Source of the DNA: Larkinella soli
GTDB lineage: Bacteria; Bacteroidota; Bacteroidia; Cytophagales; Spirosomataceae
Reading direction: 5' to 3'
NCBI RefSeq assembly: GCF_003703975.1
Contig: NZ_QTJY01000027.1
Span: forward strand, 1 to 64,000
DNA length: 64,000 nucleotides
Positions 50,995-60,347 of this stretch are shown one piece after another (position 1 is the stretch's first letter; each line of letters starts with the position of its first letter). The notes beneath the pieces were generated by a model that saw nothing but the letters and a program-made list of their open reading frames with translations, ran no database searches and was not told the DNA's origin. A program made the position numbers and the translations under genes.

Positions 50995-52713
50995 TCAGAG
51001 GTTTTTCTTCTTCAGTTCGCCCACGGCGTGGTTGGCCGCGCGGGCCGTGATCGCCATGAAGGTCAGCGAGGGGTTCTGCGTCGAGGTCGAGGTCATGCAG
51101 GCGCCGTCCGTCACGAACACGTTTTTGCAGTTATGGAACTGGTTCCACTTGTTGAGCAGGGAGGTTTTGGGGTCTTTGCCCATCCGGACACCGCCCATCT
51201 CGTGAATGTCCAGCCCCGGTGCCTTGTCGGGCCGGTCGTGAGTCTGGACGTTGATAAACCCGGCCACGGTCAGCATTTCGGTCATCTGCTCGTGGAAATC
51301 GCGGATCATCTTCTCGTCGTTGTCGTCGTAAGCCACCGAAATCCGCAGCTGTGGGATGCCCCAGGCATCGGTCAGGGCCGGGTCGAGGGCCACGTAGTTG
51401 CTTTCTTTCGGGATGGTTTCGCCCATCATGTGCGAGCTGACCCGCCAGTTGCCCAGATTCCGGGCCATCAGGCTGTTTTTCAGGTCTTCACCGATGGCCG
51501 CCCGGTCGATGTCGATGCCCCGGCTGGAACCGAAGCCGGCCGCGTAGCCCCGGAGGAAGTCGGTTTCCTGCTTCTGTACGTTGCGGAAGCGCGGAATATA
51601 ACTGCTGTTCGGACGGATGCCTTCCGGCATGGTATCGCGGAAGCCTTCATGCTCGGCCGAGATGGTTGTCCGGAAGTTGTGGAAGGCCACGTATTTGCCC
51701 AGCAGGCCGTTGTCGTTGCCCAGGCCGTTCGGGAAGCGGTTCGATTTGGAATTGAGCAGGATCAGGTTGGTATTCAGGCAGGCGGCATTCAGGAAAATGA
51801 CTTTGGCGTAGTATTCGGTCATCTCCTTCGTGTGGGCGTCGATCACCCGCACGCCGGTCGCCTTGCCTTTCTTCTCGTCGAAAATGATCGAATGCACCAC
51901 CGAATCCGGCCGGAGGGACATTTTGCCGGTTTTGGCGGCCCAGGGCAGCGTCGAGGAGTTACTGCTGAAATAACCGCCGTAGGGGCAGCCCCGCTGGCAG
52001 AGCGAGCGGTTCTGGCACTGGCCCCGGCCCTGCTGGAGGTGAATCGGCTGCGGCTTGGTCAGGTGGGCGCAGCGCCCGATGATGATCGGGCGGGTGTTGT
52101 TGTACCGCTTCGCCATCTCCTGGCTGAAGTGCTTCTCGACACACGACATCTCGTGGGGCGGCAGAAACTCGCCGTCGGGCAGTTGGGGCAGCCCGTCCTT
52201 ATTCCCGGAAATACCGGCAAACTTCTCCACGTAGCTGTACCAGGGCGCAATATCGGCGTAGCGGATGGGCCAGTCGACGGCGAAGCCGTCGCGGGCGGGG
52301 CCGTCGAAGTCGAAGTCCGACCACCGCTGCGTGCCGCGGGCCCACATCAGCGACTTACCGCCGACCTGGTAGCCCCGAATCCAGTCGAAGGGCTTCTCCT
52401 GCACGTAGGGATGTTCGTTGTCTTTGACGAAAAAGTGGGCGGCATCCTCGCGGAAGGCATAACACCGGCTGGCAATGGGGTTGGCGTCGGTCAGTTCTTT
52501 CGGCAGGTTCCCCAGATGCGGAAACTCCCAGGGCTGCATCATGGTGGTGGGGTAATCCGTGACGTGTTTGACGTCACGGCCCCGCTCCAGGACCAGCGTA
52601 CGCAGGCCCGCACCGGTCAGTTCTTTCGCGGCCCAGCCGCCACTGATACCGGAGCCGACCACGATGGCGTCGAACGTCCGGTCCTTTATGGAATCGATAT
52701 TCAGGAAAGACAT
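50995..52713 (-). CDS. GMC-family FAD oxidoreductase, gluconate/glucoside dehydrogenase-like large subunit
   Basis: A 572-residue flavoprotein: FDAIVVGSGISGGWAAKEL near residue 13 is the FAD dinucleotide motif, and the C-terminal GMC signature lies in VRMGKDPKTSLLNKWNQFHN and TDGACMTSTSTQNPSLTF. Near residue 220, the CQNRSLCQRGC stretch places three Cys as C-x5-C-x3-C, close to the spacing of the 3Fe-4S ligands in bacterial FAD-glucose dehydrogenases. There is no signal peptide; related large subunits are exported with the Tat-leadered small subunit, which is the next gene upstream. Likely substrates are sugars or sugar acids. Confidence 0.88.
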   Translation of the reverse strand: MSFLNIDSIKDRTFDAIVVGSGISGGWAAKELTGAGLRTLVLERGRDVKHVTDYPTTMMQPWEFPHLGNLPKELTDANPIASRCYAFREDAAHFFVKDNEHPYVQEKPFDWIRGYQVGGKSLMWARGTQRWSDFDFDGPARDGFAVDWPIRYADIAPWYSYVEKFAGISGNKDGLPQLPDGEFLPPHEMSCVEKHFSQEMAKRYNNTRPIIIGRCAHLTKPQPIHLQQGRGQCQNRSLCQRGCPYGGYFSSNSSTLPWAAKTGKMSLRPDSVVHSIIFDEKKGKATGVRVIDAHTKEMTEYYAKVIFLNAACLNTNLILLNSKSNRFPNGLGNDNGLLGKYVAFHNFRTTISAEHEGFRDTMPEGIRPNSSYIPRFRNVQKQETDFLRGYAAGFGSSRGIDIDRAAIGEDLKNSLMARNLGNWRVSSHMMGETIPKESNYVALDPALTDAWGIPQLRISVAYDDNDEKMIRDFHEQMTEMLTVAGFINVQTHDRPDKAPGLDIHEMGGVRMGKDPKTSLLNKWNQFHNCKNVFVTDGACMTSTSTQNPSLTFMAITARAANHAVGELKKKNL

Positions 52714-52766
52714 GAAGGAAAAATGAGGGTCTAAAATGGGTTGTTGAGTTCAGATCCGGAAGCCGG

Positions 52767-53285
52767 TTATTGTTTGACCGGAACGCAGCCGTGGTAGAAA
52801 CCGGGCGCCATGTTGAATTTCGCCACGTTGGTCAGGTAGTATTCCGAGTTGGTATACCCCTGAATCGTCAGCCCTTTGGTCATGCCGACGAACTGCCTGC
52901 CGATCTGATCTTCGGAAGCCGCCATGCGGGTCAGAACATCCTTGCGCTGGGCGGGGTCGCAACTCATAAACGCTTTGGTATACAACTGCGTAGCGGCCTG
53001 GTCGGTGAGTTGAAGGCCCTGTTTGATGGTCGTCTGGGCCGGTTCGCCGTAGCAATCCTGAATCATCCGCAATACGAACTGATGCACTTTAAGCGACTTT
53101 GCCCCCGGGGTGGTCGTCTCCGGGATGTAGGTTTCAACGATTTCGGCGAGCAGGTCTTCTTCAGAAGGGGTAACTCCGGTGGTTTTTCCGAGTGATTCAG
53201 GTGTCCAGCCGCTGGCCCATGACGGAAGACTAACCAGTCCTCCCATGGCCACCGCCAGGCTTTTAAGAGCAGAACGACGTTGCAT
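52767..53285 (-). CDS. Gluconate 2-dehydrogenase subunit 3-family protein with Tat leader
   Basis: A 172-residue small subunit. MQRRSALKSLAVAMGGLVSL is a twin-arginine leader, and the body holds the family pattern LLAEIVETYIPETTTPGAKSL near residue 48 and, at the end, YYLTNVAKFNMAPGFYHGCVP. Such subunits carry the Tat signal for a signal-less GMC partner, here encoded 53 bases downstream. ATG 53285 was chosen over the frame opening at 53309. The upstream gap to the inverted-repeat element is AT-rich, and only a one-mismatch -7 box (TATCTTCG near 53330) was seen. Confidence 0.87.
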   Translation of the reverse strand: MQRRSALKSLAVAMGGLVSLPSWASGWTPESLGKTTGVTPSEEDLLAEIVETYIPETTTPGAKSLKVHQFVLRMIQDCYGEPAQTTIKQGLQLTDQAATQLYTKAFMSCDPAQRKDVLTRMAASEDQIGRQFVGMTKGLTIQGYTNSEYYLTNVAKFNMAPGFYHGCVPVKQ

Positions 53286-53387
53286 GATAGAGAAGTTGAA
53301 CGAAGGCAAGATTTAGTATAAAGGGATTACGAAGATAGACAAAAACCCGGTTAATAAAAAATTTTAAAATACGTAAAGCATTTACCG

Positions 53388-53499
53388 CCCCCCGGCCCCG
53401 CACCGGCGGCCCGGCCTCCTTGGCAAGGAGGAGTTGGCTCCGCAGTTGCTGGAAAGTGGCAGCGCCCTCCCCTCCTTACCAAGGAGGGGGGCCGGGGGG
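53388..53499. repeat. Compact inverted-repeat element (REP/MITE-like) in an intergenic gap
   Basis: About 112 bases bounded by CCCCCCGGCCCC (53388-53399) and its exact inverse GGGGCCGGGGGG (53488-53499). Inside are two hairpins built from the same arms, CCTCCTT-GGC-AAGGAGG (53415-53431) and CCTCCTT-ACC-AAGGAGG (53471-53487), around an unpaired core. The nested arms suggest a mobile or amplified extragenic element. No second copy lies in this window, so its genomic copy number is unknown. It ends four bases before the stop codon of the PIG-L gene. Confidence 0.7.
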
Positions 53500-53502
53500 T
53501 GG

Positions 53503-54387
<885 letters not shown>

Positions 54388-54507
54388 AAAGGGGTTCGGA
54401 TTAAGTGTTTCGGAATAACCAATGATAACACTTTTTCCGTTGCCACCGCTGCTCCGACCGGCTGCCAATTGGCAGCCGGAGCGATTTTCAGGTCGGTCTT
54501 CCTGCCT

Positions 54508-55293
54508 CTACAGGCCGTACCGGATTCCGACAACGGCCGAGTTCGACTGAAACAGCGTGTAGGTCTTTTCGCTGTCGGCCTTACCGTCAAGCAGGCGGTA
54601 ACCGGCTTTCAGGTGCAGCCGGTCGGCAAGGCGGTAGGTCAGCGCAGCCAGCACGTCCACCGCCCGGCCCCGGCTCGAACCGAAGGCGTCGGTTTCCAGC
54701 ATGGTCCCGAACCGCTCGGTAGGCTGCCAGCGGGCGTACAGGTTCAGCAGCGGTACCGGCCCCACGTTGCTGTAGCGGCTTTTCTGCGTGGCATCCTCCA
54801 CTTCGACGTAGGCATCGCGGATGTTGAGCGTCAGCCCGGCCCCCAGCCGGAACGGTTCGGTGCGGATGAAATCGTAGCGGTAGGTAAACCGGTAGCCGTT
54901 GAAGCGATAACCGACCTTCAGACCGTTGGCCGGCACAAACGTCAGATTGTTGAAAATGATCGGGGCGGTTTCCTGGCCTTTGTAGGTGGCTGTGGTGGTG
55001 TAGGGCGCATACAGGACGCTGATGGTGTGGCGGTCATGGAAGGTGTAACCGAGCCGCGCCCGAAAGTTCAGCACCGGCCTGGATTCAAAACCCGGCCCGA
55101 ACGCATCGAAGCGGGTATTCGGAGCGGTCTGCGGAATCTGAATCTGATTGGTCCGACCCGGAAAAACCGCCCCGGTTTCCACGTCGATCAATACCTGCGA
55201 GCGGGCCTTCGGCAGAAAATTCGTCAGTAAAATGCCTGCCAGGAGGAAGGCCGCCCGGCAGGTCGGGGTACATGCACGAAAGAAAAGTTTCAT
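54508..55293 (-). CDS. Outer-membrane beta-barrel protein of unknown function
   Basis: A 261-residue protein with a signal peptide and about ten amphipathic strands ending in aromatic or hydrophobic residues, such as LNFRARLGYTFHDRHTISVLY and RFTYRYDFIRTEPFRLGAGL, closing with VVGIRYGL. It looks like a small outer-membrane barrel (OmpW/porin-like). No family name could be given. ATG 55293 (MKLFFRACTPTC) was chosen because it starts the signal peptide; the open frame reaches 55482. It points away from the ABC-F gene. Confidence 0.72.
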   Translation of the reverse strand: MKLFFRACTPTCRAAFLLAGILLTNFLPKARSQVLIDVETGAVFPGRTNQIQIPQTAPNTRFDAFGPGFESRPVLNFRARLGYTFHDRHTISVLYAPYTTTATYKGQETAPIIFNNLTFVPANGLKVGYRFNGYRFTYRYDFIRTEPFRLGAGLTLNIRDAYVEVEDATQKSRYSNVGPVPLLNLYARWQPTERFGTMLETDAFGSSRGRAVDVLAALTYRLADRLHLKAGYRLLDGKADSEKTYTLFQSNSAVVGIRYGL

Positions 55294-55425
55294 AGAATCG
55301 TCCGTTGAGTCTACCGGAATAACCGGCTTAGTACGGAAAAGTTGAAAAACATCCGTTTTGGTTTGTTTATGTATCAACCGGAAGAAAATCCAGAATAACC
55401 GTTTGGTAAGTAATCGATCACCGGC

Positions 55426-55458
55426 TTTGGAGGCCGGGACGTTTTCACCGTATCTTTG
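55426..55458 (+). promoter_or_regulatory. Promoter of the ABC-F gene, -33 TTTG / 21 bp / -7 TATCTTTG
   Basis: TTTG at 55426-55429 and TATCTTTG at 55451-55458 are 21 bases apart, one of the best Bacteroidota promoter matches in the window. Transcription should start near 55464, about 275 bases before the ABC-F start codon. Confidence 0.7.
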
Positions 55459-55464
55459 CCCCAT

Positions 55465-55739
55465 CCCAACGAATTCCTTCACATCATGTGAGAGTTAAGT
55501 AGACGGGAACGGTACCGACCCTCCCGGGTTCCGGCCCAACGGAACGATTTGACAACCGACGTCAATTCATCAGCGCCCCATTGCCGCCAGGCCGTGCGCT
55601 GACCCATACTTAGAAACCATGTAATCCGATTCTTTCCGAAGCGCTCTCTTTCAATAGCGCCTTCCCTCCGCAACCGATGCCCCGCGCGGCCGGTCTGCCT
55701 CCTTTTCCATTCCTTTCCAACCTCCAGCGGATTCTTCTC
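55465..55739 (+). other. Long structured 5' leader of the ABC-F gene
   Basis: About 275 untranslated bases lie between the predicted start site and the ATG at 55740. They contain a start-stop pair ATGTGA (55486-55491), a stem TCAGCGC / GCGCTGA with an 18-19 base loop, and a second hairpin GAAGCGCT / AGCGCCTTC close to the coding region. No known riboswitch motif was recognised. ABC-F genes of the antibiotic-resistance type are often controlled by leader attenuation, so a regulatory leader is plausible; a separate small RNA cannot be excluded. Confidence 0.4.
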
Positions 55740-57332
55740 ATGAGTATCGTCGTGAATTCACTTTCCTATAGCCATCCGGACCGGGAGGTCCTGTTTGAAA
55801 ACCTCGGCCTGTCGGTAGCCGCCGGAGAAAAGGCGGCTCTGGTGGGCAACAACGGCACCGGCAAATCGACGCTGCTCCAGCTGATTGCGGGTCGGCTGCA
55901 ACCCTTCGGCGGGGAGATCATCCTGCCGGAAAAGCCGTATTTTGTACCGCAACACCTGGGTCAGTATGACAACGCGTCGGTAGCCGGGCTGCTGGGCGTC
56001 GACCGGAAACTGCTGGCCCTGCGGGCGATTCTGGACGGGGACGTTTCCGCCGATCCGTTCACCCGGCTGAACGACGACTGGGAGATCGAAGACCGGGTCC
56101 GGGCGGCTCTGGCCCACTGGCATCTGGAGCATATCAACCCTTTTCAGGCCATGAAATCGCTGAGCGGGGGCGAAAAAACCAAGGTGTTTCTGGCCGGGAT
56201 TCTGGTGCATTCGCCCGGGGTCATCCTGCTCGACGAGCCGTCCAACCATCTGGATGCGGAGAGCCGGGAAAGCCTGTATGGGTTTATCCGGAAAACAAAG
56301 GCGACGGTGCTGGTGGTCAGCCACGACCGAACCCTGCTGAACCATCTGGACACCACGCTGGAACTGAGCCCCGGCGGCATCGAGGTCTTCGGCGGAAATT
56401 ACGAGTTCTACCGCGAACAGAAGGAAGGCAAACTGAACGCCCTGCAATCGCAGCTCGACGAGAGCGAAAAGACACTGAAACAGGCCCGCCAGAAAGCCCG
56501 GGAGGTGGCCGAGCAGCGTCGGAAGCAGGAAGCGAGGGGGCAGAAACAGGGGCAAAAACAGGCTCTGCCCCGCATCGTGGCCGGAAACCTGAAACGGCAG
56601 GCCGAGCAGAGTACGGCGAAACTGAAGGATGTCCATAACGAGAAGATCGAGGAGATCACCGATCACCTGAAGCAGATCCGGAGGCAGATTCAGGAACACC
56701 TCGTGCTGAGCATCGACCTCCGGAAGTCCGACCTGCACCGGGGCAAGATTCTGATCGAAGCCGAAGAGGTTAACTTCAGCTACGGCGACCGGCTGCTGTG
56801 GCCGTCACCCCTGAGCTTTCAGGTGCGCTCCGGCGACCGGATACGGATCGAGGGCCGCAACGGCTCGGGCAAAACCACCCTCCTGCACCTGATGACGGGG
56901 GCCCTGCCGCCCTCGGCGGGCAGAATGTATGTGGGTAATTTTCAGCATGTGTTCATCGACCAGGAGTATTCGATCCTCAACGGGCGGCACACCGTTCTGG
57001 AACAGGTCCAGCAGTTCAATACCCGCCGGCTGGCCGAACACGATCTGAAGATGCTGCTGCACCACTACCAGTTTTCCCGGGAAATGTGGGACCGGACCTG
57101 CGAGGGGCTGAGCGGGGGTGAAAAGATGAAACTGACGCTCTGCTGCCTCGCGGTCATGAACAATACGCCCGACCTGCTGATCCTGGACGAACCGACCAAC
57201 AATCTGGACCTGCACAGCCAGGAGGTGCTGACGTCGGCCGTCCGGAACTACAGCGGCTCGGTCCTGGTGATTTCGCACGACCGGTATTTCATCAACGAAG
57301 TCGGAATCGACGCCACGATCGCGCTGGATTGA
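55740..57332 (+). CDS. ABC-F family ATPase (ribosome-associated type)
   Basis: A 530-residue protein with two fused ABC domains and no transmembrane helices. Walker A motifs are GNNGTGKST (about residues 36-44) and GRNGSGKTT, signature motifs [13 protein letters not shown] and [12 protein letters not shown], Walker B blocks [12 protein letters not shown] and [12 protein letters not shown]. The linker (about 245-335) is long, charged and helical, as in ABC-F factors that reach the ribosomal P site. These proteins rescue stalled or drug-bound ribosomes; whether this one protects from antibiotics or acts in housekeeping cannot be told. ATG 55740 is preferred to an upstream in-frame ATG at 55677 because [15 protein letters not shown] is the usual start. 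Confidence 0.92.
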   Translation: MSIVVNSLSYSHPDREVLFENLGLSVAAGEKAALVGNNGTGKSTLLQLIAGRLQPFGGEIILPEKPYFVPQHLGQYDNASVAGLLGVDRKLLALRAILDGDVSADPFTRLNDDWEIEDRVRAALAHWHLEHINPFQAMKSLSGGEKTKVFLAGILVHSPGVILLDEPSNHLDAESRESLYGFIRKTKATVLVVSHDRTLLNHLDTTLELSPGGIEVFGGNYEFYREQKEGKLNALQSQLDESEKTLKQARQKAREVAEQRRKQEARGQKQGQKQALPRIVAGNLKRQAEQSTAKLKDVHNEKIEEITDHLKQIRRQIQEHLVLSIDLRKSDLHRGKILIEAEEVNFSYGDRLLWPSPLSFQVRSGDRIRIEGRNGSGKTTLLHLMTGALPPSAGRMYVGNFQHVFIDQEYSILNGRHTVLEQVQQFNTRRLAEHDLKMLLHHYQFSREMWDRTCEGLSGGEKMKLTLCCLAVMNNTPDLLILDEPTNNLDLHSQEVLTSAVRNYSGSVLVISHDRYFINEVGIDATIALD

Positions 57333-57352
57333 GCGCGGCCCGCTTTTCCGGG

Positions 57353-57384
57353 GGAGTTCCGTCCGATTGGCCGGAACTCCTTTT
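57353..57384 (+). terminator. Intrinsic terminator after the ABC-F gene
   Basis: A 9-base stem GGAGTTCCG (57353-57361) pairs with CGGAACTCC (57372-57380) and is followed by TTTT (57381-57384), 20 bases past the stop codon. Confidence 0.82.
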
Positions 57385-57416
57385 CCCAGGGTAGTTACGG
57401 TTATCAACTTGCTGTG

Positions 57417-57424
57417 TATCTTTG
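57417..57424 (+). promoter_or_regulatory. -7 element of the first LytS-type kinase gene
   Basis: TATCTTTG matches TAnnTTTG exactly, after the ABC-F terminator and 26 bases ahead of the chosen TTG start at 57451. No -33 TTTG was found at the expected distance. Confidence 0.45.
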
Positions 57425-57450
57425 TTCTCAAAGATCTAAACCGCCTTCCT

Positions 57451-58554
57451 TTGACTACGCTGAACGATCGCTGGGTGCGCATTGGCGGTATTGGTGTGCT
57501 GTGGGTGCTGAGCATCCTGACCAATAACCTGCATAAGCAGCCGCTGACGTCCCAAACGCTGATCCGGGTGACGCTCAGCCTGGTGTCGATTGCCGTCACC
57601 TGGCACGTGATCCGGTATCTTATTCTGTATTTCCGGAGAAAATATTTCTCGAAGCAGGACGTATTCAAGCGGCTATTGCTGACGTTCGTGACGGGAAGCA
57701 TTGCCTCCACGGTCATTCTGCTGATCACCGGCGCGCTTCGGCACCTCCTGCTTTACGGCACCCTGGAAAGTTATCACAACACCTCCGCCAGCATTACGAT
57801 CAACGGCCTCACCTTCGCCCTGAATCTGTACGGTTTCGACTTCGTTCAGGCAGCCACCACCTTCATCTTTTTCCAGAGTATTTACGAAACCCTGTTCTTT
57901 GCCCAGAACTCGATTCAGTACCAGAAACGCCTGAAAGAAACGGAACGCGAACGCGACAAACTCCGCCTGGCCGGCCTGCAAAGCCAGCTCGACGCCCTCA
58001 AGCAGCAGGTCAACCCGCATTTTCTGTTCAATAGCCTGAACGTCCTCGATTCGCTCATCGAGGACGACCCCCGGCAGGCCCGGCTGTTTCTGGAAGAACT
58101 CTGTACGGTATACCGTTACCTGCTGCGCTCGAACGAACACTACCTGACCGATCTGGGGACCGAACTCGATTTTATTCACTCCTATTTTCACCTCCTCAAA
58201 ACCCGGCATGGGGAGGGCGTGTCGCTCGACGTGGCCGTCGACGGGCAGTATCAGGATTACCGGCTTCCCCCGCTGACCCTCCAGCTGCTGGTCGAAAACG
58301 CCGTCAAGCACAACATCGTCCTCCCCGACCAGCCCCTTCAGATCGTCATCTCGACCGACGGCCGGGGCGGCCTGACCGTCCGCAACAACCTGCAGCGGAA
58401 ATCGGTGCGGGTGGCTTCCAACGGCGTCGGCCTGACCAACATCCTGGCCAAATACCGTATGCTCGGCCGGCCCGCCCCGACGATTCGGGAAACCGAGGGC
58501 GAGTTTGTGGTCTCCCTGCCGCTGATTGCCGCCACCGATAAGGAGCCGGTATAG
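57451..58554 (+). CDS. LytS-type sensor histidine kinase
   Basis: A 367-residue membrane kinase with about four to five hydrophobic segments in the first 150 residues and a HisKA_5 (LytS-type) catalytic part. The phospho-accepting His is in QQVNPHFLFNSLN, and the N box in LLVENAVKHNI is followed by a G box VGLTNILAKYRMLG. A coiled stretch (RLKETERERDKLRLAGLQSQ) links the parts. Such kinases usually act with a LytTR regulator; none is adjacent. The frame opens at 57367, but that start precedes the -7 box at 57417, so TTG 57451 (MTTLNDRWVRIG) was preferred. Confidence 0.88.
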   Translation: MTTLNDRWVRIGGIGVLWVLSILTNNLHKQPLTSQTLIRVTLSLVSIAVTWHVIRYLILYFRRKYFSKQDVFKRLLLTFVTGSIASTVILLITGALRHLLLYGTLESYHNTSASITINGLTFALNLYGFDFVQAATTFIFFQSIYETLFFAQNSIQYQKRLKETERERDKLRLAGLQSQLDALKQQVNPHFLFNSLNVLDSLIEDDPRQARLFLEELCTVYRYLLRSNEHYLTDLGTELDFIHSYFHLLKTRHGEGVSLDVAVDGQYQDYRLPPLTLQLLVENAVKHNIVLPDQPLQIVISTDGRGGLTVRNNLQRKSVRVASNGVGLTNILAKYRMLGRPAPTIRETEGEFVVSLPLIAATDKEPV

Positions 58555-58673
58555 TTTCACTCATCACCGCATTGGGGCAAGCTGCATAATTTCCGGCTCA
58601 GGCCGGGTCAATTTCCGTGCGTCCGCCCGCCGGATTCCGTTTCTTCACGGCCGTAGAACAACGGCTGACGAAC

Positions 58674-59852
58674 ATGAAGAAATCCTGCCTGCCCATCGTG
58701 GGCGCGCTCCTGCTATCCCTACTGCTGACCGGCTGCCAATCCGAACAAAACCGCCGAACCGACCGGCCATCCACCCCAAATACCGCCCCCGCCCGGACCA
58801 CCACCAAAAGCCCGGCGCAGGGGCTGGAAGCCCGCTGGTATGCCGACGCCGACCGGAATGCCGTTCCCGACTTTATGGAGCAGGAACTCGGCTACCGACC
58901 GGATGCGGAGGATTGCGCGGCCGATGCTTCCCGCTGCGGGCCGGGGGCCGCCGGAGAGGAACTGGACTTTACCGTCAACACCCTGCTGATGCTCGATGCC
59001 TCCGGTTCGATGGCCGCCCGGATCGGCAGCACCACCAAAATGGAAGCGGCCAAAACTTCGCTGGCCCGGTATGCCTCGGTCGTACCGGAAGCGGTCCGGC
59101 TCGGTTTTCTGCTCTATGGCCACGAAGGCGCCAACACGGAAGCCGGAAAAGCCGCCAGCTGCGCCGGAATAAGCCTGCTGGCCCCCATCGGCGCCGTGAA
59201 CGGAGAAACCATTCAGGCGGCCCTCCGGTCCTTTCAGCCCACCGGCTGGACCCCCATCGCCGGGGCGCTGCAAAAAGCGAAGGAAAGCTTTAGCGGCCTG
59301 GAGAAAAAGAACAACCGCATCATCCTGGTCAGCGACGGCATCGAAACCTGTGGCGGTGACCCGGTGGCCGTCGCGAAGGAACTGCATGACTCGGGCTTTT
59401 CGGTCACCGTCGACGTCATCGGGTTCAGCGTTCCCGGCAGCGACGCCCGGCAGCTCCGGGCCATTGCCGAGGCCGGGGGCGGGGTGTATAACGATGTCCG
59501 CTCGCAGGCGGAGCTGGATGCCTATTTCGAGCGGCAGAGCCGGGCATTCGTCAAAACCATCGAGGCCGCCAACTGCTACCTGGAGGTGTTCAACCGGGCC
59601 TGGATCTGCGATGCGGGGCTGGTCAACAAGGCGCTGTTGCAGTTCAACCGCCACCGGCAGGCATTTCTGAAGGAAGGTAAACAGGCGGAAGCCGAGACCG
59701 TTCTCCGGCTGCGCGCCAAAGCGGACGAGGCCCATCAGGCCCGCAAAGCGAAACGGGCGGCTTTCCGGCAGCAGGCGGAAAAGCTGCGCCGGGATGCGTT
59801 CGCCATTAATGCCAGAATCCTGAAGGCCTATCAGAAGATAAAACCACAGTAG
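58674..59852 (+). CDS. VWA-domain lipoprotein
   Basis: A 392-residue lipoprotein. A signal peptide (MKKSCLPIVGALLLSLLL) ends in a TGC lipobox. A von Willebrand A domain (about residues 100-300) has the metal-site motif MLDASGSMAAR near its start, the Thr in FQPTGWTPIAGALQKA and the Asp in RIILVSDGIETCGGD. The last 90 residues form basic, Ala-rich helices (RLRAKADEAHQARKAKRAA), probably a coiled coil. It resembles exported single-VWA proteins thought to bind partners at the envelope; no partner is evident. ATG 58674 was chosen over the GTG at 58617. Confidence 0.85.
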   Translation: MKKSCLPIVGALLLSLLLTGCQSEQNRRTDRPSTPNTAPARTTTKSPAQGLEARWYADADRNAVPDFMEQELGYRPDAEDCAADASRCGPGAAGEELDFTVNTLLMLDASGSMAARIGSTTKMEAAKTSLARYASVVPEAVRLGFLLYGHEGANTEAGKAASCAGISLLAPIGAVNGETIQAALRSFQPTGWTPIAGALQKAKESFSGLEKKNNRIILVSDGIETCGGDPVAVAKELHDSGFSVTVDVIGFSVPGSDARQLRAIAEAGGGVYNDVRSQAELDAYFERQSRAFVKTIEAANCYLEVFNRAWICDAGLVNKALLQFNRHRQAFLKEGKQAEAETVLRLRAKADEAHQARKAKRAAFRQQAEKLRRDAFAINARILKAYQKIKPQ

Positions 59853-59870
59853 ACCCCCTTCGGAACCGGG

Positions 59871-60218
59871 TCACCGTCCTGCCTGATCCGGGAGCCGCAG
59901 CGCGGTAGTCCGGCCCCAGTCAAGCAGCTGGCGGAGGATCGGCAGCAGCGAGCGGGCGGAGTCGGTCAGGGCGTATTCGACCCGGGGCGGCACTTCCGCA
60001 AAGACGGTCCGGGTCAGCAGGCCGCTTTCCTCCAGTTCATCCAGCTGCCGGGCCAGCATCCGCTGGCTGAGGGCGTGGCGCCGGCGAAGCTGCCCGTACC
60101 GGTTGCAGCCGTCGGCCACCGAAATCAGCATGGCGGCCTTGCATTTTCCCTTCAGCAGGTCGATGCAGAAGTCGATGGGACAGTCGGACGAATAAATGGC
60201 GGGTTCAGCCTGCATCAT
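59871..60218 (-). CDS. HxlR-family transcriptional regulator
   Basis: A 115-residue winged-helix regulator with the HxlR pattern: CPIDFCIDLLKGKCKAAMLI (usually GKW; here the Trp is Cys), a recognition region RHALSQRMLARQLDELEESG, and a wing PPRVEYALTD. The Cys near residue 13 matches the sensing Cys of redox-active members, so thiol sensing is possible. It is divergent from the MBL-fold gene with a 129-base gap holding both promoters, and converges with the VWA gene at an 18-base gap. Confidence 0.9.
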   Translation of the reverse strand: MMQAEPAIYSSDCPIDFCIDLLKGKCKAAMLISVADGCNRYGQLRRRHALSQRMLARQLDELEESGLLTRTVFAEVPPRVEYALTDSARSLLPILRQLLDWGRTTALRLPDQAGR

Positions 60219-60347
60219 TAATTGAAAATTAAGAATCTGTAAGTCAGCAATAGTGCATTCGGGTGCAGTAGGTGTCAGGCCGTGCCGTACTTGATCCGGT
60301 GGCTGAAAAGGTGAGTACTTTGATAGACAAACCTACAATAATTCGTC

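Larger units (their letters stand above)
55294..55739. other. Divergent intergenic region with ABC-F promoter and leader
   Basis: A 446-base region between the outer-membrane barrel gene and the ABC-F gene. The left part has no recognisable minus-strand -7 box. The right part holds a strong plus-strand promoter (55426-55458) and a long leader. Short frames here, such as one of 64 codons on the minus strand, show no protein-like features and were left out. Confidence 0.6.

Noticed and set aside
50869-52734. A 621-codon open frame antisense to the GMC oxidoreductase gene
   Set aside because: It mirrors the coding pattern of the true gene, has no recognisable motif or signal and crosses gene boundaries.
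55479-55673. A 64-codon minus-strand frame in the ABC-F leader region
   Set aside because: The composition is Arg/Trp-rich with no family likeness, and it lies opposite the predicted structured leader.
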